A stretch of DNA of 64,000 bases from Kaistella palustris DSM 21579 (GTDB lineage: Bacteria; Bacteroidota; Bacteroidia; Flavobacteriales; Weeksellaceae). Shown piece by piece: positions 46,685-55,507 of the stretch; position 1 is the stretch's first letter; each line of letters opens with the position of its first letter. A model generated the notes under the pieces. It saw only the letters and a list, made by a program, of their open reading frames with translations, ran no database searches and was not told where the DNA came from. Position numbers and translations under genes: made by a program. Where the stretch lies: assembly GCF_000422265.1 (NCBI RefSeq), contig NZ_KE383813.1:47624-111623 (forward strand). Direction: 5' to 3'.

Positions 46685-47623
46685 ATGCAGTCAAACGTTG
46701 GACTTATCTTAGAAGAGAAATCTGCCGATATCGGCAATTTCCTGGTAGGCAGGCTTCTGCCGTTCCGCGAGAAAAGAGCGGTGGGACCTTTTGTTTTTAT
46801 CGATCACATGGGGCCGACCTGCCTCAAAGAATATCAGAACCTGGATGTTTTGCCGCACCCGCACATTGGCCTGTCGACACTCACTTATCTTTTGTCGGGT
46901 TCTATTTTTCACCGCGACAGCCTGGGAAACGCCATCGAAATAAAACCCGGTGAAGTGAACTGGATGACGGCCGGAAAAGGTGTGGTACACTCTGAAAGGA
47001 CACCGGAATATCTCCGGGAATCTTCTATGTTCCTGCACGGTTTCCAAATCTGGCTGGGCCTTCCCAAAGCGCTGGAAGAAGGCGAACCCTCGTTTTACCA
47101 TATCGCTAAAGAAGAAATCCCCGAATGGGAAGAAGATGGTGTATATTACAAACTCATAGCAGGCGGAATCATCGGTAAAAAGTCTCCCGTGCCGGTTCAC
47201 AGTCCGATGTATTTTCTGGAAATAAAAACGAAAAGCCCGCAAAAGATCAATATCGGTGAACATCTTTTCGGCGAAGTCGGTATGTATGTAATGGATGGTA
47301 CAGTGAAAATCGACGGTCAGGAATTCGGCACCAAGCAGCTGCTGATCGCTAAAAACGCCACACTTTGTGAGTTTGAAACGACAGGCGAAATGTCAGTTTA
47401 TATTTTCGGTGGCGAACCTTTTCCGGAGGAACGTTTTATGTTCTGGAACTTCGTGAATTCCGACAAGGAACGTCTGGAAAAAGCCAAAAAAGACTGGTAC
47501 GACCAAAACCACGACGCCTTTCCAATGGTTCCCGGTGATGATCAGGAATATGTGCCGCTGCCACGCTCCGTATTCGACAGCAAAAAAGACGACGGCGAAG
47601 CCACAAAAAGTAAATATTTATAA
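46685..47623 (+). CDS. Pirin family protein
   Basis: 312 residues, double cupin. The N-terminal cupin has metal-binding LDVLPHPHIGLSTLTYLLSG and HSERTPE. The C-terminal pirin domain ends with a lysine-rich tail. Members are iron-binding; some have quercetinase or redox-sensing activity. Here it precedes an FMN reductase by 6 bases, suggesting a redox-related pair. Confidence 0.9.
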   Translation: MQSNVGLILEEKSADIGNFLVGRLLPFREKRAVGPFVFIDHMGPTCLKEYQNLDVLPHPHIGLSTLTYLLSGSIFHRDSLGNAIEIKPGEVNWMTAGKGVVHSERTPEYLRESSMFLHGFQIWLGLPKALEEGEPSFYHIAKEEIPEWEEDGVYYKLIAGGIIGKKSPVPVHSPMYFLEIKTKSPQKINIGEHLFGEVGMYVMDGTVKIDGQEFGTKQLLIAKNATLCEFETTGEMSVYIFGGEPFPEERFMFWNFVNSDKERLEKAKKDWYDQNHDAFPMVPGDDQEYVPLPRSVFDSKKDDGEATKSKYL

Positions 47624-47629
47624 AAAACA

Positions 47630-48160
47630 ATGAAAATACTTGCCTTTGCAGGAAGTTCCTCTTCCACTTCCCGAAACCTCGAACTGGTGAAATATGTCCT
47701 GAAGGATTTCACCGAACACGACATCAATCTGCTCGACCTGAACGATTTCGATATGCCCGTTTTTTCGGTGGACCGCGAAAAAAACGGATATCCCCAGGCT
47801 GCGCATGACTTCCTGAAAGCAATCGGAGAATGCGACGCCATTATCTGTTCGCTGGCGGAACACAACCGCAGTTATACGGCGGCCTTCAAAAATGTGTTCG
47901 ACTGGGCGTCGCGCATCCATGTGAAAGTGTGGCAGGACAAACCCATGTTCCTGCTTTCTACATCACCCGGCGGTTATGGCGGCGGAAATGTGATGGCCAC
48001 CGCACAGAAGTTCTTCCCGCAGTTTGGCGCCGATATACGTGAAACTTTTTCGCTGCCAAAATTCATCGAAAATTTCGATGTGGAAAAAACTGAGATTACG
48101 GCTCCGGACCTGAAGGCGGCGCTGGATGAGAAAACGGCTGCCTTTAAACAGGGTTTGTAA
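47630..48160 (+). CDS. NADPH-dependent FMN reductase family protein
   Basis: 176 residues with a flavodoxin-like fold: LAFAGSSSSTSRNLELVKYV at the phosphate-binding loop, CSLAEHNRSYTAAFKNVFDW and MFLLSTSPGGYGGGNVMATA. It likely transfers electrons from NADPH to FMN or a quinone. Last gene of the GNAT-pirin group. Confidence 0.9.
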   Translation: MKILAFAGSSSSTSRNLELVKYVLKDFTEHDINLLDLNDFDMPVFSVDREKNGYPQAAHDFLKAIGECDAIICSLAEHNRSYTAAFKNVFDWASRIHVKVWQDKPMFLLSTSPGGYGGGNVMATAQKFFPQFGADIRETFSLPKFIENFDVEKTEITAPDLKAALDEKTAAFKQGL

Positions 48161-48456
48161 ACTGACATCCAAAATTTTCAGAGCGCGCACACGCGCAAAA
48201 AAGTAACGGTTTTTCAGGAGCTGGCAGTCCGGAGCCGATGGTTGAGGTTTTAACACTTCCACCGCCAGGCTTCAGAGACCGAATTTGTCGCGCGATTTTT
48301 AGAAATAATGTTCACCAGCTCCTTTACAAAAGATTTTTTCTAAAAGCAAAAGTACCCGCGCTTACAGACTTTTAAACAGTTAGATTTAAAGTCAACGGAA
48401 CGGGCTTTACCGCGGTGGAACTACAAGGCGGCTTACATGGTTTTTACTATTTTAAC
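48161..48456. other. Intergenic stretch upstream of the mnmH-selD leader
   Basis: About 300 bases. A GC-rich hairpin GCGCG/CGCGC lies near the start (about 48183-48196), followed by A-rich sequence. No gene recognised. Confidence 0.45.
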
Positions 48457-48464
48457 TATCTTTG
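48457..48464 (+). promoter_or_regulatory. -7 box TATCTTTG for the mnmH-selD transcript
   Basis: It matches TAnnTTTG exactly and would start a transcript around 48470, giving a 5' leader of about 210 nt. The -33 element is weak. Confidence 0.5.
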
Positions 48465-48465
48465 C

Positions 48466-48684
48466 GCAGCCATTAAGGCTACGTATCAGCTATTGAACGC
48501 AATGCTGTGCGTACCGCAATGACGAGGTATCTTTCCTAATGCTAACGGAGTTACGACTTCAGTATCATGCGCTGAATTTACCTAAACTTGGCGGGCTGGC
48601 GTTGCAGATACCTGACCTAACCGATACTATAAACAAGAAATTTCCTGCCAGAACAGGCTGACCGCTGAAAATTACAGACTTACA
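48466..48684 (+). ncRNA. Candidate structured 5' leader of the mnmH-selD gene
   Basis: The long leader contains several exact complementary pairs. AGCC/GGCT is a small hairpin at the 5' end. ACGCA/TGCGT is a hairpin at 48497-48512. AGGTATC (48525-48531) pairs with GATACCT (48607-48613). AGTATC (48561-48566) pairs with GATACT (48623-48628). The last two cross each other, as in a pseudoknot. CCTG/CAGG forms a hairpin 30 bases before the start codon. The arrangement suggests a riboswitch or regulatory leader responding to selenium status or another signal; no known family was recognised. Confidence 0.45.
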
Positions 48685-50748
48685 ATGAAGCAGATCATTA
48701 CCATCGATTTTTATTTTCAGCAGCTGGAGCATATCCCGGTTATTGATGTCCGCTCGCCGGGCGAGTTTGCAAAAGGACATCTGCCCAATGCGCACAATAT
48801 CGCTTTATTCTCCGACGCAGAGCGCGCAGTCGTAGGAACGGCCTATAAGCAGGAGTCCAAAGAAAGAGCGGTTGAACTGGGCTACGAATTTGTAACGTCA
48901 AAACTGGATGGTTTTATTACACAGGCTCTTGAGGTTGCCCCCGAAAAGGAAGTTGTAGTGCATTGTTGGCGAGGTGGCATGCGCAGTAATGCCTTCGCTG
49001 AGCACCTTGTCGCGCACGGTTTTAAAAAAGTGTATGTAATCGAAAAAGGATACAAAGCTTTCAGAAATTATGTGCTGCAGTTTTTTGAGCAGCCTTTCAA
49101 CCTTCAGGTTCTGGGTGGGTATTCCGGAACCGGTAAAACGGAGATCCTGCACATTCTGGAAAAGAAAGGCCGGCAGGTGGTGGACCTTGAAGGTCTGGCG
49201 AATCACCGGGGATCTGCCTTTGGAGGAATTGACCTACCGCCGCAGCCTACCACCGAGCAGTTTGAAGCGAAACTGTTTTCGTTGTTAAGAACGTTCGATA
49301 TCAGCCAACCCATCTGGCTGGAAGATGAAAGTAAAATGGTGGGCAATGTAGCGACTCCGAACGCGTTTTACCTGCGGATGTGTAATTCAGATGTCTATTT
49401 CCTGAACGTCCCATTAGAGAAGAGGATTGAGCATCTGGTAAAAATCTACGCCCACCTCGACCAGGAAAAACTCGCGGACGCCATCAGCCGCATAGGCAAA
49501 AGACTTGGAACGGATAAAGCCCAGACCGCTTTGGAGGCGCTCGGAAACCGAAACTATCCGAAAGTCGTGGAGATCGTGCTGTTCTACTACGACAAATACT
49601 ACAGCAAAGGCCTGCAAAAACGCCCGAAATCATTAATAAAAGAGATAGAAATCAGTTCCGCAGATCATGAAGAGATTGCGGATATTTTAATCAGCCTAAC
49701 AGCCCAGACAATGGATGAACCAATAAAAATGACAAGCTACAGCCACGGTGCCGGTTGCGGCTGCAAAATATCGCCAAAGGTACTGACTACCATACTGAAA
49801 TCCCACACTACAAATATCGAGGATCCCCGCCTGCTGGTCGGCAACGATACCAGAGACGATGCCGCGGTGTATGATATGGGAAACGGCACCGGGATCATCA
49901 GTACGACTGATTTTTTCCTGCCTATTGTTGATGATCCTTTTACTTTTGGAAGGATCGCTGCGACCAATGCTTTGAGCGATGTATATGCCATGGGCGGGAA
50001 ACCCCTGATGGCGATTGCCATCTTAGGCTGGCCAATTGATAAATTAACCCCGGAAGTGGCGGCCGAAGTGATGGAAGGCGGCAGAAAAGCCTGCGCTGAG
50101 GCGGGAATTATCATCGCCGGCGGGCACAGTATCGACAATCCCGAACCTGTTTTTGGTCTAGCTGTGACGGGATCGGTGGTCTTATCACAGTTAAAACGCA
50201 ATGACAAAGCGGAAGCCGGCGACATACTTTTTCTGACTAAACCATTAGGTGTCGGGATTTTAACCACCGCACAAAAAAAAGGTGTCCTGGAAGAGGCGCA
50301 TAAAGACATCGCAGCAAACTCAATGGTCATTTTAAATGATGTGGGTCTCGAACTTTCGGAAATGCAGGAAGTGACCGCCCTGACTGATGTCACCGGATTC
50401 GGCCTGATGGGACATTTGCTCGAAGTCTGTGAAGGAAGCCAGGTATCTGCGCATATCAGTTTCAGCAAAGTACCGGTCTTCAGAGAAATTGAACAGTACC
50501 TTGACCGGAAATTTGTTCCGGGCGGAACACTCAGAAACTGGGACAGCTATGGTGATCAGCTTGAAATTGAGGACGAAAGGCAACGCTATATTTTATGTGA
50601 TCCGCAAACCAGTGGTGGGCTGCTTATTGCTGTAAAAAAAGAAGCAGCTGACAAAGTGAGCGCGATCCTGAAAAGCAGGGGACTTCATTCCGAACCTATT
50701 GGCGAAATAGTAGAAAAGGGCGCGCTGCCGATATTTGTCAATGAGTAA
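48685..50748 (+). CDS. Fused tRNA 2-selenouridine synthase (MnmH) - selenophosphate synthase (SelD)
   Basis: 687 residues in one uninterrupted frame. Residues 1-345 are MnmH/SelU: a rhodanese domain with C94 in [11 protein letters not shown], then a P-loop domain with GYSGTGKT (145-152). Residues 349-687 are a complete SelD, beginning [13 protein letters not shown] with C358 and K361 aligned to the catalytic Cys17/Lys20 of E. coli SelD. Later SelD motifs include [20 protein letters not shown] and [15 protein letters not shown]. The active site uses Cys, not selenocysteine. The protein would make selenophosphate and use it directly for 2-selenouridine in tRNA wobble positions. An internal Met 349 might also allow separate SelD synthesis. 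Confidence 0.9.
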   Translation: MKQIITIDFYFQQLEHIPVIDVRSPGEFAKGHLPNAHNIALFSDAERAVVGTAYKQESKERAVELGYEFVTSKLDGFITQALEVAPEKEVVVHCWRGGMRSNAFAEHLVAHGFKKVYVIEKGYKAFRNYVLQFFEQPFNLQVLGGYSGTGKTEILHILEKKGRQVVDLEGLANHRGSAFGGIDLPPQPTTEQFEAKLFSLLRTFDISQPIWLEDESKMVGNVATPNAFYLRMCNSDVYFLNVPLEKRIEHLVKIYAHLDQEKLADAISRIGKRLGTDKAQTALEALGNRNYPKVVEIVLFYYDKYYSKGLQKRPKSLIKEIEISSADHEEIADILISLTAQTMDEPIKMTSYSHGAGCGCKISPKVLTTILKSHTTNIEDPRLLVGNDTRDDAAVYDMGNGTGIISTTDFFLPIVDDPFTFGRIAATNALSDVYAMGGKPLMAIAILGWPIDKLTPEVAAEVMEGGRKACAEAGIIIAGGHSIDNPEPVFGLAVTGSVVLSQLKRNDKAEAGDILFLTKPLGVGILTTAQKKGVLEEAHKDIAANSMVILNDVGLELSEMQEVTALTDVTGFGLMGHLLEVCEGSQVSAHISFSKVPVFREIEQYLDRKFVPGGTLRNWDSYGDQLEIEDERQRYILCDPQTSGGLLIAVKKEAADKVSAILKSRGLHSEPIGEIVEKGALPIFVNE

Positions 50749-50769
50749 ATGTGATCGAAGCTACAAATA

Positions 50770-51510
50770 GGTGGCGCCTGAGCCTGTCGAAGGCCGGTGC
50801 CTAAGCTTGTGAATGACGGTGCCTGAACCTGCTGAATTGGTGCCTGAGCGGAGCCGAAGTCACTTTCTCCGGCTTCGGCTTCCCTCCGGGGTTATCATCC
50901 TTTGGCTTCACTCCGGGGGTATCATCCTTTGGCTTCGACGGGCTCAGCCACCGGTAGGAGATTTCTCAATATTTATAACTGCCATTGCGGCTGTCGAGGC
51001 GGTGCCTGAGCCTGTCGAAGGCCCGGTGACTGAGCGGAGCCGAAGTCACTTACTCCGGCTTCCCTCCGGGGGTATCATCTTTTGGCTTCGACAGGCTCAG
51101 CCACCGGTAGGAGATTTCTCAATATTTATAACTGCCGTTGCGGCTGTCGCAGCGGTGCCTGAACCTGCCAATGGCGGTGCCTGAACCTGTCGAAGGTGGT
51201 GCCTGAGCCTGTCGGACGCGGCACCTGAGCCTGTCGAAGGCCGGTGACTGAGCGGAGCCGAAGTCACTTACTCCGGCTTCGGCTTCCCTCCGGGGGTATC
51301 ATCCTTTGGCTTCGACAGGCTCAGCCACCGGTAGGAGATTTCTCAATATTTATAACTGCCATTGCGGCTGTCGAAGCGGTGCCTGGACCTGCCAATGGGG
51401 GTGCCTGAACTTGTCGAAGCGGTGCCTGAACCTGTCGAAGGCGGTGCCTGAGCCTGTCGAAGGCGGTGCCTGAGCTTGTCGAAGCGGTGCCTGAGCTTGT
51501 CGAAGGCCCC
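50770..51510. repeat. GC-rich interspersed repeat array (CCTGAGCCTGTCGAAGG family)
   Basis: Three long copies of one block, at about 50841-51000, 51025-51156 and 51242-51382. Each has GAGCGGAGCCGAAGTCACT, CTCCGGCTTC, GGTATCATC, GGCTTCGACAGGCTCAGCC and a shared AT-rich tail starting CCGGTAGGAGATTTCTC. The tails start 153 and 224 bases apart. A tandem stretch of 21-22 base units GGTGCCTGAnCnTGTCGAAG (about 51379-51507) follows. The core is the reverse complement of the TTCGACAGGCTCAG part, so the array can fold into hairpins. Open frames across it are by-products. It has no cas genes and no identical repeat-spacer pattern, so it is not CRISPR. Confidence 0.85.
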
Positions 51511-51529
51511 GTGCGCAGCAGTAACTCCT

Positions 51530-52093
51530 TTACTCTTTAGTAATATTATAAATAATTTTCAGTCGCCGTTTATCTTTGTACTTAGGGAGGTCAGGATAGT
51601 GAACCGAATTTGCGGTTTGAGATTTTTTCGTTGAAGTATCCAAGTCTGCAGGTTTTCTTTTAATTCGCTGTTTTGCCGGTTTTCTCTCGGCGGGAATTGC
51701 GGCAGAATCCGCCAGACTGTCGTACGCTATCTTTCCCAAATAAAGTTCTAAATCCTCATAAAGACGATAACCTTGTTTTAATTCTTTATCCGGAGGAAAT
51801 TGTTGACCTCCTACGGAAAAACCAAGCATTTCGATCAGCAGCCGCGGGCTGTCAGGATTATAACCCCCCTGAAAAAGTATATGTGTTTTTGGTTTCAGTG
51901 ACTGAAATTTCTTATCCTTATTTCTTTTAAACAGTCTGCTCAAAATAAATTCACTGCCCTCCCGATATTCAGTATCTTTAATGCCTTCCCGCATTTCCTG
52001 CATATAAATATTTTCTAAAGTCAGATAGAGAATATTCTCTTTGGAAATTCCAAGAGCATCGATTGTTTTTTGTAATTCAATAGAATAAGCCAT
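51530..52093 (-). CDS. Hypothetical protein next to the repeat array
   Basis: About 187 residues from MAYSIELQKTIDALG; a start 45 bases upstream is possible. The N-terminal half is helical and mixed charge, with ILFQGGYNPDSPRLLIEMLG. The C-terminal 60 residues are lysine/proline-rich (AERKPAKQRIKRKPADLD) and look disordered. No family recognised and no signal or membrane segment. The gene ends 23 bases from the repeat array. It is on the same strand as the restriction operon but separated by 270 bases. Confidence 0.6.
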   Translation of the reverse strand: MAYSIELQKTIDALGISKENILYLTLENIYMQEMREGIKDTEYREGSEFILSRLFKRNKDKKFQSLKPKTHILFQGGYNPDSPRLLIEMLGFSVGGQQFPPDKELKQGYRLYEDLELYLGKIAYDSLADSAAIPAERKPAKQRIKRKPADLDTSTKKSQTANSVHYPDLPKYKDKRRLKIIYNITKE

Positions 52094-52364
52094 AAGATGT
52101 ATAATTAGTACCGCCTGATTTATAACAAAAATCTGCATTGGAAACGAGTTGGAAAAGAAGACAGTATGACGGTTTTACAGTGCTAAAATTAACAGGTAAA
52201 ACCTGTAAACCGACATAGTGCTCTGCGAGGTGACGAACGCCTATAGACTGGAGGAAGGTAATGTGGTTTTGAATGAAATAATGCCTGCTATGGGCCAAAG
52301 GAACATAGAATAGCCGCGACTTTTTGCAATGGTGGGCCAATAAATTAATATAGGTAAAAGTATT
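52094..52364. other. Short intergenic region downstream of hsdR
   Basis: About 270 bases with no gene that I could support. It may hold the 3' end of the restriction operon transcript and the promoter of the hypothetical gene. Confidence 0.4.
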
Positions 52365-55300
52365 TTATTCTCTGTATTTCTTAAAATTCTCCGCCTGCTC
52401 AAAAATCTCTTTATAAACCTCATCGCGTGTTACGGGAGGGTAACCATGCGCAGCCAGTTTTAAAATAAGATCTACTTTCAGTTCCGCTTTGATGTCTTCA
52501 CGTTCGCTCCAGTCTGTGTATTTGGCTTTGTCATCGACAATGATCTTAATGTCCTTCGCTAAAGCAATCAATTGTTCTTCTGTAAACTCAAATTTGTACT
52601 TATCGCGGATGGCTTTTAAAATATCATAAAAAGACTTTTCTTCAAAGTCAATTCCCATTTTTTCGAAGGAGAATTTTTCGGTTTTTAAATCCCGAAGTAA
52701 ATCTGCCATTTGTCCTGCGAGATCATCCAAAACATCGTTGGCTAAAACCATGTCTTCGCTTCTTTCGTTATAACGGTCAACAATAGTTTGCAGCCGTTTG
52801 CTGAAATCAACTGCTTTTATTTTATTGACTTTTTTGAAATCATCAATTGCCATTTTCAAAAGTCGCTGCAAGACTTTTATTTTGGTGTTCGGAAGTTTGA
52901 TCCGATCGATTCGCTCTAAATATTCTTCGCCGAAAATGTCGATTTTCTCTCCTGCATTTTCGTCCATTCTAAAGACTTCTTCTACGCCATCACTTTGCAA
53001 GGCCTCTTCCACCATCTTAGCAACTCTGGCATTCATCTGTGCGATGTCTGGAGCTTCTTTTTTGGTAAGTTTATAGATGATGGAGCGAATGGCAGTGAAG
53101 TAATGCAATTCATCAGCTTCAAAAGTGGTAAAGGCTTCGGATGAACAGCAAATATTATACGCCTCTTTCATCTTCCGCACAATGCGCATAAAACGTTTTT
53201 CTAAATCCTGGGTGGATTGAACAAATTCTGCAGCGAGATTTAAGTTTTCTAATTTCTCTATCGGACTTCCTTCAAAATATAATTTGCTATTAAAGTTGTG
53301 AAATATCTTCCGCAATAAATCGAGTTGATCCTTGACAATGGTTATGGCTTTGTCAATATCTTCAAATTCATTTTGATCCGCATTATTGAATTTTGCCAAC
53401 GCATAATTCATATTATTTTTAATGCCGATATAATCAATGACCAAACCTTTGTCTTTTCCTTTAAACTTTCTGTTCACCCTGGAAATAGTCTGAATTAAGG
53501 AATGTTCTTGGATTGGTTTATCAATATAAATACTGTCAAGAAATGGAACATCAAAACCAGTTAACCACATATCGACTACAATCGCAATTTTAAAATTAGA
53601 CTTTTCCTGCTTAAACTGGCGGTCCAGTCCTTTTCGATCATCCTTTGTTCCTAGAATTTCATACAGATCATCGTCGTCATCTTTGTCCCGTGTCATCACC
53701 ATATTTACCTTAGCGACAGGCTTTAACTCTTTCATCTCCTTATCTGAAAGTTCCTGAGTTTCATCATGAGTTTTAACAATTCCCCACTCCGGACGGAGCA
53801 CCATAAGTTCTTTATAAAATTTAAATGCAATTTCCCTACTGCTGGACACAAACATGGCTTTTCCGCAAACAGTTGCACCTTCTTTTACCCGGGTTTCGTA
53901 ATGGTCGACAAAATCCTGAGCCAATGCTTTTAAGCGGTCTTTATCACCTAAAATTGCATTCATATTGGTTGTGGCTTTCTTGCTTTCTTCTACCTGATAT
54001 TCACTGGATCCTTCTGCTACACAAGTCGCATAGTACTCCTCGATGTCTTTTAATTTTTCTGTTTGCAGAATAACTTTGGAAGCTCTGCCCTCATACACGA
54101 TACGAACGGTAATTTCATCCTGCACCGATTCATTCATGGTATAAGCATCTACAACTTCTCCAAAAACATCAAGCGTTTTATCAATCGGTGTTCCAGTAAA
54201 ACCAACATAAGTGGCGTTCGGTAAAGACTGATGCAGATAGTATGCAAATCCATAACTGGAGCGCACTTCTGTATCTGTAATTTTTAGATTCTTATCCAGG
54301 TTAATTTGAGAACGGTGTGCTTCATCAGAAATACAGACGATGTTATTTCTGTTAGAAAGAAGTTCGGTATCTTCTGTAAATTTGTGAATGGTCGTAAGAA
54401 AAACACCACCACTTTCCCGACTTTTCAATTGGTTTCGTAAATCTTCTCGTGAGGAAACCGTAACAATATGATTATCGCCAATAAAGTTTTTTGCATTCGT
54501 AAAAGTTCCCGAAAGCTGTTCGTCCAGATCCGTTCGGTCGGTGATGAGAATGATGGTTGGACTTGCCATTTCTGTACTTCGCATTAGAAGCCGCGAGAGA
54601 TAAAGCATAGTGTAACTTTTACCACAACCTGTTGCTCCAAAATAAGTTCCACCTTTCCCGTCGCCTTCCGGTTTACGGTGAAGCAGAATATTTTCATAGA
54701 GTTTTCTGCTTGCATAGTATTGTGGATAACGACAAACTATTTTTTCATTTTTCTTACTCGTATCGGGGAAATAAATAAAATTCTGAATGACATCACGCAA
54801 TCTGTTTTTATTAAAAAGCCCTTTGATCATGGTGAACAAAGAACCAATTCCGTCCTTGGAGATTTTCTCGTCACTTTCTGCTTTACGCCACCCGTAAAAG
54901 AATTCATAAGGTGCAAAAAGAGAACCTGCTTTATTGTTTACGCCGTCGCTTAAAACTACGAAAGCATTGTATTTCATCAACTCCGGAATATCTCTTTTGT
55001 AGCGAACGGTGAGTTGCTTATAAGCATCGTTAATAGTGGTGTTTTCCTGAATGGCTGTTTTGAATTCAAAAACAACCAAAGGGATTCCATTGATGTAGAA
55101 TATACCGTCGGGAATTCTTTTTTCTAAACCTTTTATTTCTAACTGGTTGACAAAGCGATACGTGTTCTGATCTGCGGAAGAATAATCGATCAATTGGATG
55201 AACAGATCCTTTTTGGTGGCATCTTCTCTTTTGAGCAAAAAACCATCTGAAACCATGCGCAGAATATCGCGGTTACTTTCGTACAAAGCTGAAGAAGAAA

Positions 55301-55502
55301 AATATTTAAGTTGAAGAATGATCTGCTTAATTTCGTTCGGCGAAATATCTGCGTAGTTTTGATAGAGATAATTCTTTAAATCGTCCTGAAGTAAAACTTC
55401 TTCTAAAGTTTTATGAATGTACAACCCAGACGTATGCGGAATTGCCTCTTTTTCTAAAAGGGAAATGACGCTTTGTTCTAATTGGGCTTCTGTGAATTTC
55501 AT
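52365..55502 (-). CDS. hsdR: Type I restriction enzyme, R (endonuclease/translocase) subunit
   Basis: 1045 residues. The N-terminal PD-(D/E)xK nuclease has D132, E146 and K148 in PDGIFYINGIP and VVFEFK. A superfamily 2 helicase motor follows, with Walker A GATGCGKS (289-296), DEAH (393-396), VGFTGTPID and QTISRVNRKFKGKDKG. The C-terminal helical part binds the methylase complex. All key residues are intact, so the enzyme should translocate and cut unmodified DNA. It is the last gene of the hsdM-hsdS-KAP-hsdR operon, starting 5 bases after the KAP gene. GC is higher than in the KAP gene. Confidence 0.95.
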   Translation of the reverse strand: MKFTEAQLEQSVISLLEKEAIPHTSGLYIHKTLEEVLLQDDLKNYLYQNYADISPNEIKQIILQLKYFSSSALYESNRDILRMVSDGFLLKREDATKKDLFIQLIDYSSADQNTYRFVNQLEIKGLEKRIPDGIFYINGIPLVVFEFKTAIQENTTINDAYKQLTVRYKRDIPELMKYNAFVVLSDGVNNKAGSLFAPYEFFYGWRKAESDEKISKDGIGSLFTMIKGLFNKNRLRDVIQNFIYFPDTSKKNEKIVCRYPQYYASRKLYENILLHRKPEGDGKGGTYFGATGCGKSYTMLYLSRLLMRSTEMASPTIILITDRTDLDEQLSGTFTNAKNFIGDNHIVTVSSREDLRNQLKSRESGGVFLTTIHKFTEDTELLSNRNNIVCISDEAHRSQINLDKNLKITDTEVRSSYGFAYYLHQSLPNATYVGFTGTPIDKTLDVFGEVVDAYTMNESVQDEITVRIVYEGRASKVILQTEKLKDIEEYYATCVAEGSSEYQVEESKKATTNMNAILGDKDRLKALAQDFVDHYETRVKEGATVCGKAMFVSSSREIAFKFYKELMVLRPEWGIVKTHDETQELSDKEMKELKPVAKVNMVMTRDKDDDDDLYEILGTKDDRKGLDRQFKQEKSNFKIAIVVDMWLTGFDVPFLDSIYIDKPIQEHSLIQTISRVNRKFKGKDKGLVIDYIGIKNNMNYALAKFNNADQNEFEDIDKAITIVKDQLDLLRKIFHNFNSKLYFEGSPIEKLENLNLAAEFVQSTQDLEKRFMRIVRKMKEAYNICCSSEAFTTFEADELHYFTAIRSIIYKLTKKEAPDIAQMNARVAKMVEEALQSDGVEEVFRMDENAGEKIDIFGEEYLERIDRIKLPNTKIKVLQRLLKMAIDDFKKVNKIKAVDFSKRLQTIVDRYNERSEDMVLANDVLDDLAGQMADLLRDLKTEKFSFEKMGIDFEEKSFYDILKAIRDKYKFEFTEEQLIALAKDIKIIVDDKAKYTDWSEREDIKAELKVDLILKLAAHGYPPVTRDEVYKEIFEQAENFKKYRE

Positions 55503-55507
55503 AGTAA

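Noticed and set aside
48466..48684. tRNA, tmRNA or selenocysteine insertion element in the mnmH-selD leader
   Set aside because: No tRNA cloverleaf with TTCRA arm is visible and SelD has Cys and no internal UGA, so a SECIS has no purpose; kept only as an unassigned structured leader.
48685..50748. Sequencing frameshift joining two genes
   Set aside because: Both halves are in the same frame with natural linker sequence and intact motifs, so no frameshift is needed; only a lost stop codon could be an error.
50813..51184. Open frame of 123 codons in the repeat region
   Set aside because: It consists of translated repeat units (PEPVEG, RLPSGGII-like) and has no promoter or family; it is a by-product of the array.
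51379..51507. Possible CRISPR array
   Set aside because: Units of 21-22 bases follow each other without unique spacers of constant length and there are no cas genes.
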